Shown here: one piece after another, positions 1 to 7,652 of the stretch
Layout: the number at the start of each line of letters is the position of its first letter
Position numbering within the stretch: the first letter of the stretch is position 1
Assembly: GCA_900555715.1 (NCBI GenBank)
Contig: USMC01000028.1
Coordinates: 1-35,063 of the forward strand
Source: an uncultured Porphyromonadaceae bacterium
GTDB lineage: Bacteria; Bacteroidota; Bacteroidia; Bacteroidales; Muribaculaceae
Length of the DNA: 35,063 nt
Direction: 5' to 3'
Notes under the pieces: generated by a model
Databases searched by the model: none
Told to the model about the DNA's origin: nothing
The model's input: only the letters and a program-made list of their open reading frames with translations
Translations under genes and position numbers: made by a program

Positions 1-319
1 CCGTCGGGTGGCCCGGCCGGGGCGCCGGCGCCTTGGCCGGCTTCCACGCTTTCCAGTCGCGCACCACCAAAGACGGCCGCCAGCCGCGCACGGTGATCAT
101 CGATTTCCCGGCGCAGAACACCTCGGTGTAGCCGGCCCCGCCGCGTTCGCCGGCCGCGGCCGCCAGGCAGGCCGCCCCCGGGTAGGCCGCCGAGCCGACC
201 ACAAGGCTCAAGTGCCCGCGGGTGTACTTGTTGGCATCGGCGGCCGGGTGCGGCAGCAGACAGGCCAGCTCGGCATTGCCCCGGCCGGGGGCCACTTTCA
301 GATCCTCCGCGTCTTCCAT
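1..319 (-). CDS. nnrD: ADP-dependent NAD(P)H-hydrate dehydratase, N-terminal part (runs off window)
   Basis: Reading the minus strand from an ATG at 319 gives 106 open codons to the window edge. The segment NKYTRGHLSLVVGSAAYPGA followed by an Ala-rich helix and GGAGYTEVFCA matches the start of the NnrD/CARKD fold (ribokinase-like), where a glycine-rich strand is followed by an Ala-rich helix and 'GAG-hydrophobic'. The family dehydrates damaged (S)-NAD(P)HX back to NAD(P)H using ADP or ATP in the cytosol. A GGAAGG lies about 10 bases upstream of the ATG, so a Shine-Dalgarno start is likely. The catalytic C-terminal half is missing only because the window ends. Base composition and codon style match the GC-rich flank and not the Bacteroidales interior. 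Family assignment is by recognition of the N-terminal motif only. Confidence 0.68.
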   Translation of the reverse strand, partial: MEDAEDLKVAPGRGNAELACLLPHPAADANKYTRGHLSLVVGSAAYPGAACLAAAAGERGGAGYTEVFCAGKSMITVRGWRPSLVVRDWKAWKPAKAPAPRPGHPT

Positions 320-503
320 CTCTTTCACACCTTCCAAATAATGAGCAAAACCCTCATGAAACGCAGCGCCAACGCAGCGCAATCCTATCGGAAACGGGAC
401 GGCCGCGCGGCGTAATTCTCATGTTCCCGCTTCTAGAATGAATATCGTCACCGTAGCACACTGCGATGGCGGATAGCCAAAGGGTTAAGGAGTTGTGATT
501 ATC

Positions 504-1040
504 ATGGACATCAAGGTAGGACGCAACTGGGGCCTGTTCGCCGCGGGCATCGCCCTGGTCATCATCGGATTCGTGCTGCTCATGGTGCCGGGGCTCACGC
601 TGGTGAGCATCGCTGTCATTGCCGGCTGCATGTTTCTGGCCGCGGGCATCGTGGATGCCTACGCTTACTTCAAGTACCGCGAGGCCGAGGGGCTGTCCGG
701 CTGGGCGCTCGCCTACGCCGTCTGCGACATTATCTTGGGCGTGCTGTTCATCGTGCACCCCATAGCGTCGGCCGTGGTGATTCCCTGGGTCATGGGCATC
801 TTCGTGGTGGCCTACGGCATCTTCGAGATCGTCGCCGCGGTTCGCTTCCGCGACGCGCTTCCCGGCTGGGGCTGGGTGCTGTTCGCCGGCATCGTGTCGC
901 TGTTCTGCGGCATCGCGTTCTTCCTGTGGCCGGGCACCTTCGCGCTGTTCTTGGGCTTCTTCCTGATGGCTCGCGGCGTGCAGATGGCCGTCTACGGCGT
1001 GTCGCTGCCCCAGGCGACCATCGTGGCCCACACCCACTAG
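504..1040 (+). CDS. HdeD-like (DUF308) multi-pass membrane protein
   Basis: 178 residues made almost entirely of hydrophobic segments, about six membrane helices in three repeats, with short charged loops such as FKYREAEG and RFRDAL. This is the DUF308/HdeD layout, a family linked in E. coli to acid resistance although its molecular action is unknown. The start is set at the ATG at 504 because AAGGAG at 487-492 sits 11 bases upstream; a GTG at 495 would leave only two bases of spacing. The gene stands alone, divergent from the nnrD fragment at 1-319, and a strong hairpin follows at 1150. GC-rich composition and a clear Shine-Dalgarno sequence mark it as part of the actinobacterial flank. Between 320 and 503 there is a direct repeat of ACGCAGCGC (361-369 and 372-380) of unknown meaning. 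Confidence 0.8.
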   Translation: MDIKVGRNWGLFAAGIALVIIGFVLLMVPGLTLVSIAVIAGCMFLAAGIVDAYAYFKYREAEGLSGWALAYAVCDIILGVLFIVHPIASAVVIPWVMGIFVVAYGIFEIVAAVRFRDALPGWGWVLFAGIVSLFCGIAFFLWPGTFALFLGFFLMARGVQMAVYGVSLPQATIVAHTH

Positions 1041-1149
1041 GAAGTGCGCGCCCTCGGGAGGAGTTGCGCTCTGAGGAAGCAACGCCCGCTAGGCGAGGAA
1101 TTGGCGGCACTGCGGCCGTGCCAGTGATACCATAGGCGCGAAGAGATTC

Positions 1150-1177
1150 GAGGCCCGGAAACGCTTCCGGGCCTCTT
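1150..1177 (+). terminator. Rho-independent terminator-like hairpin
   Basis: A perfect 11-bp stem (GAGGCCCGGAA and its complement) closes on the four-base loop ACGC, followed by a short TCTTC run. It lies between the HdeD-like gene and ligA and would end transcription of the former. The T run is short. Confidence 0.6.
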
Positions 1178-1197
1178 CATGCGGAAAGCGAGGAATC

Positions 1198-1416
1198 ATG
1201 GCGGAGCAGGGCAATCTGTTCGAAGGACAGGATCCGGCGGCGCGGGCCGAGGCGCTCAGGCGCGAGATCGAGCACCACAGCTACCAGTACTACGCCTTGG
1301 ACGCGCCCACCATTTCGGACGCGGCCTTCGACTCGCTCATGCGGGAGCTGCGCGAGATAGAGGCGGCGCACCCGGAGCTGGTGACGGCCTCCTCGCCCAC
1401 CCAGCGAGTCGGCGGG
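1198..1416 (+). CDS. ligA: NAD-dependent DNA ligase, N-terminal 73 residues only (cut by chimeric junction)
   Basis: The protein starts with an Arg/Glu-rich helix, then HHSYQYYALDAPTISDAAFD and SLMRELREIE, ending SPTQRVGG. These are the Ia domain of bacterial LigA (the NMN-binding YxxxDxPxxxDxxYD-type segment) and the conserved SPTxRVG motif. LigA seals nicks during replication and repair using NAD+. AGGAA at 1191-1195 precedes the ATG. After RVGG the reading frame continues only by chance into unrelated, oppositely oriented Bacteroidales DNA up to 1611. The adenylated KxDG lysine, the OB fold, the zinc finger, the HhH and the BRCT domains are all absent. The family is about 670 residues or more, so about nine tenths is missing. 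The cut looks like an artefact of joining, since ligA is essential. Confidence 0.88.
1402..1416. other. Left junction between two genomes
   Basis: Bases CAGCGAGTCGGCGGG read sensibly on both sides: on the plus strand they finish LigA (QRVGG), and on the minus strand they encode PADSL of the Bacteroidales protein. The shared stretch is about 15 bases. GC content, codon style and the strand carrying the coding frame all change here. Confidence 0.85.
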
Positions 1417-2457
1417 GATGTGAAATATGTTCACCTGCAAATCTTTCAGATTGCGGATGAGCATGATAGGGCTTTTGTCCTTAGGATTGCGGATAATGAA
1501 GTCGCCGAAGCCGAAGTTATCCATTATAGCCTCGCCGAGGTCGACAGACAGTTTCTTGCTGTTCTTGTCGATGAACACGCCGCCAAACTCTCCCACATGC
1601 ATGGCATTTGAGGTTTCGGACGATTCGATGATAATAGGCAGATATTTGTCCTGCGCGCGCAGCCAGCGCGCGAGCTTGAGACCCGCCTGCTGGTCTTTTG
1701 CGCCGTCGTGCGCGAACGACACGTCGCTGATAACGCCGAGCATATTGCTGCCATAGCGCCGATAGAGTTCCTGTGCTTCCTCGTACGTCCGGGCGAGCAT
1801 CACTTTGGGGCGTCCGCGCATTCGCAGCATCTGCTCGTGCTGGTTCAGCGCCTCGGTAGAGAAATGACGTGACTGCTTGAGAAGGAACTTATATATATGC
1901 GGAAGGACAGACGAATAGAAGCGCACGGAGTCTTCGACAAGCATTATCATCTGTACGCCCACTTGCGTGATATCGTCGGCATTAAGCTTGTCTTCAAGAA
2001 GCTTGATGATGGCAAGAAGAAGATCCATGTTGCCGAGCCAGCTGAACACATAGTCGACTTTCGACATGTCTTCCATAGCCAGACGTCGCGACACTTCCTT
2101 GCTGAACGGTGTCAGTACCACTATCGGCGTAGCCGGGAACTCTGCTTTTATCAGTCCTGAGCCGTCGAAAGTGTCGGTTATATCGCTTCCGGGCATGGCA
2201 ATGACGAGATCGAAAGGTTTAAGCCTCATCATCTCAAGCGCCTCAGCCATCGTCGAGACACGCGTCACGCGCGGTGGCGACGACAGATTGAGCGACACAT
2301 ATTCGTTGTACAGCTGCTCTTCGACACGCCCGTCTTCCTCCATCATAAAGGCATCGTAGGGCGACGCGATGAGCAGAACATTGAAGATACGGTGCTGCAT
2401 CAGAGCCTGAAAAGAGGTGTCTTTCAGGAACATTCGGCTGAGTGCTTCCTCATTCAT
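1402..2457 (-). CDS. Receiver-domain/PEP-synthase-like protein, N-terminal ~352 residues (truncated by junction)
   Basis: The minus strand from the ATG at 2457 gives MNEEALSRMFLKDTSFQALM, then a receiver-like segment (NVLLIASPYDAFMMEEDG). Further on is a second one (MIMLVEDSVRFYSSVLPHI) with a probable phospho-acceptor in GVISDVSFAHDG around residue 245. In Bacteroidales, proteins that begin like this are usually about 990 residues and carry a C-terminal pyruvate phosphate dikinase/PEP-binding domain; that part is recalled from the family, not seen here. The coding frame stops making sense after PADSL, where ligA DNA begins on the other strand. The gene is divergent from the ThiE-like gene at 2545, with promoter boxes for both in the 87-base gap. 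Its role is not established; sensing linked to PEP/pyruvate metabolism is an inference. Confidence 0.7.
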
Positions 2458-2481
2458 TGTTAGCGCTTACATTTTCTTTAG

Positions 2482-2489
2482 CAAATTTA
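2482..2489 (-). promoter_or_regulatory. Bacteroidetes -7 box for the minus-strand receiver/PEP-synthase-like gene
   Basis: TAAATTTG on the minus strand matches TAnnTTTG and lies 25 bases upstream of the ATG at 2457. No clean TTTG -33 box is visible at the expected distance. Confidence 0.5.
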
Positions 2490-2532
2490 GACAAATAATT
2501 CCATCGCGCCAACTTTTTCAAGGTATTTTCGT

Positions 2533-2540
2533 TAATTTTG
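2533..2540 (+). promoter_or_regulatory. Bacteroidetes -7 box immediately ahead of the ThiE-like gene
   Basis: TAATTTTG fits TAnnTTTG and ends only four bases before the ATG at 2545. A transcript starting about seven bases downstream would be leaderless or nearly so. The -33 box is weak. Confidence 0.45.
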
Positions 2541-2544
2541 CATC

Positions 2545-3027
2545 ATGTTACAGATACTTCTTGAAAACAACGGGAAAAGCAGCCTCGCGGACACCGCGCA
2601 TCAGGCGCTGAAAGATGGTTTTGAATGGCTTATCCTTCCGCCGGACACTACCGACGACGACATTGACACTGTCGCAGGGATATGCCGTGAAGCAGGTGTG
2701 ATACTCACCATTGAGGACAACATTGAAGCGTGCCGCAAGCATGGTCTGCACGGAGTGTTCCTTCGCCTCGGCGCCAACCCTCCGGCTGTGCGCCGCGAAC
2801 TCGGGGCGGAGGCAATCATCGGTGCCGAGATAGCATCCGCAGCGACAGCTACAGAGCTCGCCAAGGCGGATATCGACTATTTTGCCATGCCGCCCGCAGC
2901 GTCGCATGTTGTCGGGGAAATCAGATCCGCCGGCATACAGACCCCAATCGTCGCCATCGGAACCACGGCAGCGGAACTCCAGCCGCTTCTCGCTGCCGGA
3001 TTCAGCGGTATAATGATAAACGGATAA
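2545..3027 (+). CDS. Thiamine-phosphate-synthase-like TIM-barrel protein (short, degenerate)
   Basis: 160 residues. The order of motifs follows ThiE/TenI barrels: GFEWLILPPD, then EDNIEACRKHGLHGVFLRLG (the place of NDxxxLAxxxGAxGVHLG), then AEAIIGAEI (llGxS), DIDYFAMP (ADYvgxGP), TPIVAIG and AAGFSGIMING. The true enzyme couples HMP-PP and HET-P to thiamine phosphate. Here the diphosphate-binding HLGQxD-type segment is replaced by FLRLGANPP, and the protein is about 50 residues shorter than ThiE, so catalysis is doubtful. It begins a plus-strand run, with 21 bases to the flippase-like gene. Annotation as 'thiamine phosphate synthase' would be by fold only. Confidence 0.7.
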   Translation: MLQILLENNGKSSLADTAHQALKDGFEWLILPPDTTDDDIDTVAGICREAGVILTIEDNIEACRKHGLHGVFLRLGANPPAVRRELGAEAIIGAEIASAATATELAKADIDYFAMPPAASHVVGEIRSAGIQTPIVAIGTTAAELQPLLAAGFSGIMING

Positions 3028-3048
3028 CGCCTCACATACCGTCCGCCA

Positions 3049-4110
3049 ATGTCCAAAGAGCTCACAGGAACCCTCTCGCGCACTATTCTGCCCGTCGTCC
3101 TAAGTGCGGGTGTAGCCGTGTGGCTTGTCAGAAGCGACATCGATATGAGCACAATACGCTCGATACGCTTCGACTGGCACGTCATCGCAGGTCTCCTCAT
3201 GGCGTTGCTGTTCGCCTTCGGGCGCGACTTCGGACTGGCATGGCGCTTCCACACTATCGCAGACGGGGCACTGACATGGAAACGAGCCTTCCGGACCGAC
3301 CTGATGTGCGCTTTCACTTCGGCGATCACACCGTCGGTAGTAGGAGGCAGTGCACTCGCCATTTTCTATCTCAACCAGGAAGGCATCAAACTCGGACGTG
3401 CCACCACTCTCACGCTGACGACTCTTTTTCTCGACGAGTTGTTTTTTGTCGTCTTCTGCCCCGTCATCATGCTCATATTGCCCGTGGACGATCTTTTCGG
3501 CAACGAGGCGGCTTTCAGCGGCGGCAAAGCGATGTTCCTCGGAGGCATCAAGCTGGTGTTCTGGCTCGTCTACGCCGGTATCGTCATCTGGACAGCGATA
3601 CTATATCTCGCCATCATCGGCAAGCCGAAAATGGTTGAGAATGCCCTTAAACGTATTGCCGTATGGCGCATTGCCCGGCGTTTCAGAAATAAACTCATCT
3701 CCACGGCAGACAATATGTCGGCGACATCCGAGTGGGTGAAAGGGCAGGACGGCCGATGGTGGGCAAAAGTCATCTGCGGCACAATAATTTCCTGGTTCTC
3801 ACGATATTTTGTTGTCAACGCCTTGTTCTGGGCATTCATCCCGGGTTCGTCGCAGCTTCTTGTCTTCGGACGTCAGTTCATCGTATGGGTAGTACTCATG
3901 GTGAGTCCCACACCGGGCGGCAGCGGCATCAGCGAGTGGCTTTTCGCCAACTACTACGGCGACCTCATCGGCACTGTCGGTATCGCTGCCGTCATGGCAC
4001 TCATCTGGCGACTGTTCAGCTACTATATATACCTCATCATCGGCATGGCTCTGCTTCCCGCCTATTTCGGCGAACGCGGACGCCGGCGAGCAGAAAAAGC
4101 AAAACAATGA
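3049..4110 (+). CDS. Lysylphosphatidylglycerol-synthase-type (MprF/AglD flippase) membrane protein
   Basis: 353 residues with about eight hydrophobic helices, and the family's polar signature in the third helix region: FTSAITPSVVGGSALAIFYL, followed by a GxxxGRA element (GIKLGRATTLTLTTLFLDEL). Near the C-terminus is SPTPGGSGISEWLF, the second conserved Pro-Gly-Gly motif of the LPG_synthase_TM (UPF0104) family. Members resemble the flippase half of MprF and probably move a lipid or lipid-linked substrate across the inner membrane; the substrate here is unknown. It overlaps the next gene by ATGA at 4107-4110, so translation of the two is probably coupled. The neighbouring NfeD-class protein and KdsB suggest an envelope theme. 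The C-terminal tail is basic (ERGRRRAEKAKQ) and likely cytoplasmic. Confidence 0.82.
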   Translation: MSKELTGTLSRTILPVVLSAGVAVWLVRSDIDMSTIRSIRFDWHVIAGLLMALLFAFGRDFGLAWRFHTIADGALTWKRAFRTDLMCAFTSAITPSVVGGSALAIFYLNQEGIKLGRATTLTLTTLFLDELFFVVFCPVIMLILPVDDLFGNEAAFSGGKAMFLGGIKLVFWLVYAGIVIWTAILYLAIIGKPKMVENALKRIAVWRIARRFRNKLISTADNMSATSEWVKGQDGRWWAKVICGTIISWFSRYFVVNALFWAFIPGSSQLLVFGRQFIVWVVLMVSPTPGGSGISEWLFANYYGDLIGTVGIAAVMALIWRLFSYYIYLIIGMALLPAYFGERGRRRAEKAKQ

Positions 4111-5444
4111 ACCGCATCATCCTCACATTACTCATCTTCCTCGCAGCCATATCATCCATGGCTCAGCGCGTCTTCGTAGTACCCATAGAGACGGAAATCG
4201 ACATGCGCGCGGCACACAACTTCAACAAAGCCATGGAGCAGGCGCGTGACATATCAGCCGACCTCATCCTTGTCAAGCTGAATACTTTCGGGGGCGCCGT
4301 CGACGCAGCAGACTCCATCCGCACAAGCCTCATGCGCAGCACTATCCCTACAGCGGCTTTCGTCGACGTCAACGCCGCCTCTGCCGGAGCTCTCATCGCC
4401 CTTGCGTGCGACAGCGTCTATATGGCGCCCGGCGCCAGCATGGGCTCCGCGACGGTAGTAAACGGCGCGGGCGAGCCCATGCCGCAGAAATACCAGTCGT
4501 ACATGAGCACTATCATGCGCGCTACAGCCGAGCATCACGGACGTATAGCCGATGGCGACAGCACCGTATGGCGCCGCGACCCTGCCATTGCGGCATCAAT
4601 GGTGAACCCGCAGGAATCCGTGTCGCTGACAGCGCAACAGGCTGTCGAATGCGGATATGCAGAAGGGATAGCCGCCGACATTCCCGCTGTGCTCGCCGAC
4701 CTGAAAATGGCAGGTGCGGAAGTAAGCTGGTACGAAAGCTCACTGACCGACAACATACTCGGATTTCTCGCCACTGCAGGTGTACGTTCCATACTGATTA
4801 TGCTCATATTAGGCGGCATATACATGGAAATGCACACGCCCGGACTGGGCTTCGCGGCAGCTGTGGCGACAGTAGCTGCAGCGCTCTACTTCGTGCCCAT
4901 GCTTGTGGCGGGTTCCATGCCCGGATGGGTAATTATATGCTTCATCGCCGGCGTCGTGCTCGTGGCACTGGAGATTTTTGTCATTCCCGGCTTCGGAGTG
5001 TGCGGCGTTTTAGGTTTCACCGCCCTCGGCGTGGCGCTGATAGGCTCGCTCATGAACAGTGACGCCGTGACAGGTTTCAACGCCCGTTCGCTAAGGAACG
5101 CCCTCGTCACATTCTTCTCCGGTGTAGTATTCGCATCAGTCGCTGTCGGCTGGCTCACCGGCAAGCATGGTCCTAAATGTTTCCGCAAGCACTCAGAACT
5201 CATGACCGAACTGACTACCGACAAAGGGTTTATCGGCGTCGACATGGGTCCGGCACTGTTTGTCGGGCAACACGCCCGCGCCGTCACCGACATGCGCCCG
5301 GCAGGCAAGATCGAAATCGACGGTCGCGTCTTCGACGCAGTCTCCACCGGCGCGTTCATTCCTGCCGGCAGAGACCTCACGGTGGAGCGGTACGAAAACG
5401 CCCAGCTCTACGTCAGAGAAAACTCAAAGAAAAAAACTCTGTAA
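4107..5444 (+). CDS. NfeD-family membrane-bound ClpP-class serine protease
   Basis: 445 residues starting at the ATG inside the ATGA overlap with the preceding gene. A signal peptide (MNRIILTLLIFLAAISSMAQ) leads to a ClpP/SppA-like domain: FVVPIETEIDMRAAHNF, then LNTFGGAVDAADSIR (oxyanion GG) and NAASAGALIALACD, where the Ser of ASAGAL is the expected nucleophile. Four hydrophobic helices follow at about residues 215-355. A soluble beta-barrel NfeD domain (GFIGVDMGPALF to GRDLTVERYENAQLYV) ends the protein. This is the NfeD1b arrangement, protease plus membrane part plus OB-like domain. Such proteins are often paired with flotillin-like partners, but none is next to this one. A role in membrane-protein quality control is known of the family in general; the substrate is unknown. 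Confidence 0.88.
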   Translation: MNRIILTLLIFLAAISSMAQRVFVVPIETEIDMRAAHNFNKAMEQARDISADLILVKLNTFGGAVDAADSIRTSLMRSTIPTAAFVDVNAASAGALIALACDSVYMAPGASMGSATVVNGAGEPMPQKYQSYMSTIMRATAEHHGRIADGDSTVWRRDPAIAASMVNPQESVSLTAQQAVECGYAEGIAADIPAVLADLKMAGAEVSWYESSLTDNILGFLATAGVRSILIMLILGGIYMEMHTPGLGFAAAVATVAAALYFVPMLVAGSMPGWVIICFIAGVVLVALEIFVIPGFGVCGVLGFTALGVALIGSLMNSDAVTGFNARSLRNALVTFFSGVVFASVAVGWLTGKHGPKCFRKHSELMTELTTDKGFIGVDMGPALFVGQHARAVTDMRPAGKIEIDGRVFDAVSTGAFIPAGRDLTVERYENAQLYVRENSKKKTL

Positions 5445-5461
5445 ACTTCTGATAGAAAAAA

Positions 5462-6217
5462 ATGAAATTCCTTGCCATAATTCCGGCGCGTTACGCATCG
5501 TCGCGCTTCCCCGGGAAACCGCTCGCCGACCTCGGCGGCAAAACAATGATTGAGCGCGTCTATACGCGTGTAGCCTCCGTTATGGACGACGTAGCCGTCG
5601 CCACCGACGACGAAAGAATCTTCAATGCAGTAGAAGCTTTCGGCGGACGTGCCGTCATGACCTCCGCGAGCCACCGCAGCGGCACCGACCGCTGCCGCGA
5701 AGCGGCGCATATCATCGGCGGCGATGCAGATGTCATTGTCAACGTCCAGGGCGACGAACCTTTCATAGCTCCGTCGCAGCTGCGCTCACTTGTCGCAAGT
5801 TTCAGCGACCCAGAAGTCGAGATTGCTTCTCTGGCGCGTCCTTTCGATCCTTCGCGCGGTTTCGAGGCATTGTCCGATCCCAACACACCCAAGGTTGTTA
5901 TGGACGACAAGATGAACGCCCTCTATTTCTCGCGTTCCGTCATTCCTTACGTACGCGGTCATGAACGGAATGAATGGCTCGACAACGCAAGATTCTACAC
6001 ACACGTAGGTCTGTACGGCTACAAACGCAGTATTCTCGACCGCATCAGCCAGCTGCCGCAGAGCCCGCTTGAGATAGCCGAATCTCTCGAACAGCTCCGC
6101 TGGCTGCAGGCAGGATACAAAATCCGCATGTCGCTCACCGACGAACCCACAATAGGAATCGACACGCCCGCCGACCTCGAGGCAGCGCGCCGTATGCTCG
6201 CAGAAACGGAAATATGA
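5462..6217 (+). CDS. kdsB: 3-deoxy-manno-octulosonate cytidylyltransferase (CMP-KDO synthetase)
   Basis: 251 residues, the normal KdsB length. Visible motifs are IIPARYASSRFPGKPL (nucleotide-binding loop, residues about 6-21), ATDDERI, SASHRSGTDRC, and VNVQGDEPFI with the metal-binding Asp, then YFSRSVIPY and HVGLYGYKR, then SPLEIAESLEQLRWLQ and IGIDTPADLE. The enzyme activates KDO with CTP in the cytosol for transfer to lipid A, so it is needed for lipopolysaccharide inner core. It starts 17 bases after the NfeD gene and overlaps the M16 gene by ATGA at 6214-6217. The run therefore appears to be one operon with an envelope theme. Nothing is missing from the sequence. Confidence 0.97.
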   Translation: MKFLAIIPARYASSRFPGKPLADLGGKTMIERVYTRVASVMDDVAVATDDERIFNAVEAFGGRAVMTSASHRSGTDRCREAAHIIGGDADVIVNVQGDEPFIAPSQLRSLVASFSDPEVEIASLARPFDPSRGFEALSDPNTPKVVMDDKMNALYFSRSVIPYVRGHERNEWLDNARFYTHVGLYGYKRSILDRISQLPQSPLEIAESLEQLRWLQAGYKIRMSLTDEPTIGIDTPADLEAARRMLAETEI

Positions 6218-7488
6218 CGACCGACCGCACAACTCCGCCGCCGGTAAGACCTTTCGGAGAGCTCACTATGCCTCCGGAGACCATCGAGACCCTCGACAAC
6301 GGCATTACCTTCCACCACCTGCGCGGCGGCGACCAGCCGGTGTGTTCACTCACAATAGCATTCGACGGCGGCATTTCTGAACTTGGCGAAGCCGACGTCC
6401 GCACCATGCTCAGCATGCTCACCGAACAGACAGCGCACCACACTGCCGACGACGTATCGGAAATAATAGATTTCAACGGCGCCCGCATCTCGGGACAGGC
6501 AATGTCGCACCACTCGGCACTGAAAACAGTGACACTCACCAAGAACTTGCCCGACTTGCTGCCGCTTATAGGGGAAATGATTGCCGAACCGGCATTCGAT
6601 GCCGCGCGTCTTGAGGTGGCAAAGGCGAAAGCCATCAGCAATCTGCAGACGGCGCACATGGATACTTCCGTTCTCGCCGATGAAGCGGCGGCACAGCTCG
6701 TATGGGGCGAAAACAATCCGCTGGCACGCATAACGACAGAAGACGACTACGCCGTTCTCTCCCCGTCAGCCCTCGCTGACGTGCATCGCCGCATTGTAGC
6801 GCCGTCGCACGCACACGCCTACTTTTCCGGGCTGTTCTCCGACAGTACACTCGAAACTGTCCGGCACACCCTCGCCGCAATCCCGGCTCTCGGGGCGGGC
6901 ACGGATGTCATGCTTGTCCCGGCGACACCGGCACCTCCCGGCACCGTCCGTGAAGTAGCATTCGACAAAAGCTTACAGAGCGCCATATCCATAGCAATTC
7001 CGACGATCCACCGTTCACACCCCGACTATATTCCTCTGCGCCTCACCGTCATGGCACTCGGCGGATATTTCGGCTCGCGCCTTATGACGAACATACGCGA
7101 AGAAAAAGGGCTCACCTACGGTATCAACGCGGCGCTGCTCGGCGAACTTCAGGGGAGTTTCATAGGAATCAGCGCCAAATGCGACAGGCGTTTCACCGAC
7201 ACCGTGCTGCATGAGATATCTGAAGAACTGCGTAAACTCGCCTCCGACCCGCCTGCCGGCGAAGAACTGGAGAGACTGCGCATCTACGCGTCCACAAGCC
7301 TTGCGAAAATTCTCGACACGCCGTCGGGATGCATGCAGTATTATCAGAACATACGCTTCACCGGCACACCCGCCGACTACTTCCGCCAGCAGCTCCGTCA
7401 CATCGACGCCCTCACTCCCGACGTCATATCCGAAATGGCAAAAAAGTACCTGTCCTCCAGCTATCTCACCGCCATAGCCGGGCGATGA
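6214..7488 (+). CDS. M16 (insulinase/pitrilysin) family protein lacking the zinc-binding HxxEH motif
   Basis: 424 residues with the two M16 halves. The C-terminal half is well preserved: GGYFGSRLMTNIREEKGLTY contains the R/Y motif that contacts substrate in the family, followed by GISAKCD, and LAKILDTP near the end. In the N-terminal half, where active M16 peptidases have HxxEH followed about 75 residues later by a Glu, the sequence reads MLSMLTEQTAHHTADDVSEI. No HxxEH is present, so it should not bind zinc in the usual way. It is probably the non-catalytic partner type, which pairs with an active M16 subunit, or a binding protein. No active partner is next to it in this window. It overlaps kdsB by four bases. 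No signal peptide is evident, pointing to the cytosol. Confidence 0.85.
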   Translation: MTTDRTTPPPVRPFGELTMPPETIETLDNGITFHHLRGGDQPVCSLTIAFDGGISELGEADVRTMLSMLTEQTAHHTADDVSEIIDFNGARISGQAMSHHSALKTVTLTKNLPDLLPLIGEMIAEPAFDAARLEVAKAKAISNLQTAHMDTSVLADEAAAQLVWGENNPLARITTEDDYAVLSPSALADVHRRIVAPSHAHAYFSGLFSDSTLETVRHTLAAIPALGAGTDVMLVPATPAPPGTVREVAFDKSLQSAISIAIPTIHRSHPDYIPLRLTVMALGGYFGSRLMTNIREEKGLTYGINAALLGELQGSFIGISAKCDRRFTDTVLHEISEELRKLASDPPAGEELERLRIYASTSLAKILDTPSGCMQYYQNIRFTGTPADYFRQQLRHIDALTPDVISEMAKKYLSSSYLTAIAGR

Positions 7489-7575
7489 AACGTCGTCACA
7501 GCACGCAAAAGAGCTGCAAACCATATTTTAATTTTTTTAATAGACTGTAAATTCTTCGTTTTCGCGTTTTTTCTT

Positions 7576-7583
7576 TAATTTTG
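7576..7583 (+). promoter_or_regulatory. Bacteroidetes -7 box for malQ
   Basis: TAATTTTG at 7576-7583, followed by TAACC, fits TAnnTTTG and lies 70 bases before the malQ ATG. The gap from 7489 is AT-rich. A -33 TTTG is not clear (TTCG about 20 bases upstream). Confidence 0.5.
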
Positions 7584-7652
7584 TAACCAAATCCCAAGGC
7601 ATCCCGCCGAAGGAGCGCGCAAAACGATATATATCATACTAAAATTCGCTTT

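Noticed and set aside
8..415. Plus-strand open frame of 135 codons in the GC-rich left flank, and a shorter frame at 3-131 ending in TAG
   Set aside because: Both are shadows. The minus strand of 1-319 encodes a recognisable NnrD N-terminus with a Shine-Dalgarno start; the plus frames have Arg/Pro-rich composition typical of antisense reading in high-GC DNA.
354..1082. Minus-strand open frame of 242 codons opposite the HdeD-like gene
   Set aside because: Composed of His/Arg/Glu/Gln-rich text without domains, antisense to a well-formed membrane protein; a high-GC shadow.
1198..1611. Continuous open frame starting as LigA
   Set aside because: Only 1198-1416 is ligase. The rest is antisense of the Bacteroidales receiver protein read through the junction by chance.
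4107..5444. Start of the NfeD-family gene upstream at 3732
   Set aside because: The upstream extension would overlap almost 380 bases of the flippase gene in another frame and has no homology; the ATG at 4107 gives a signal peptide and an ATGA overlap.
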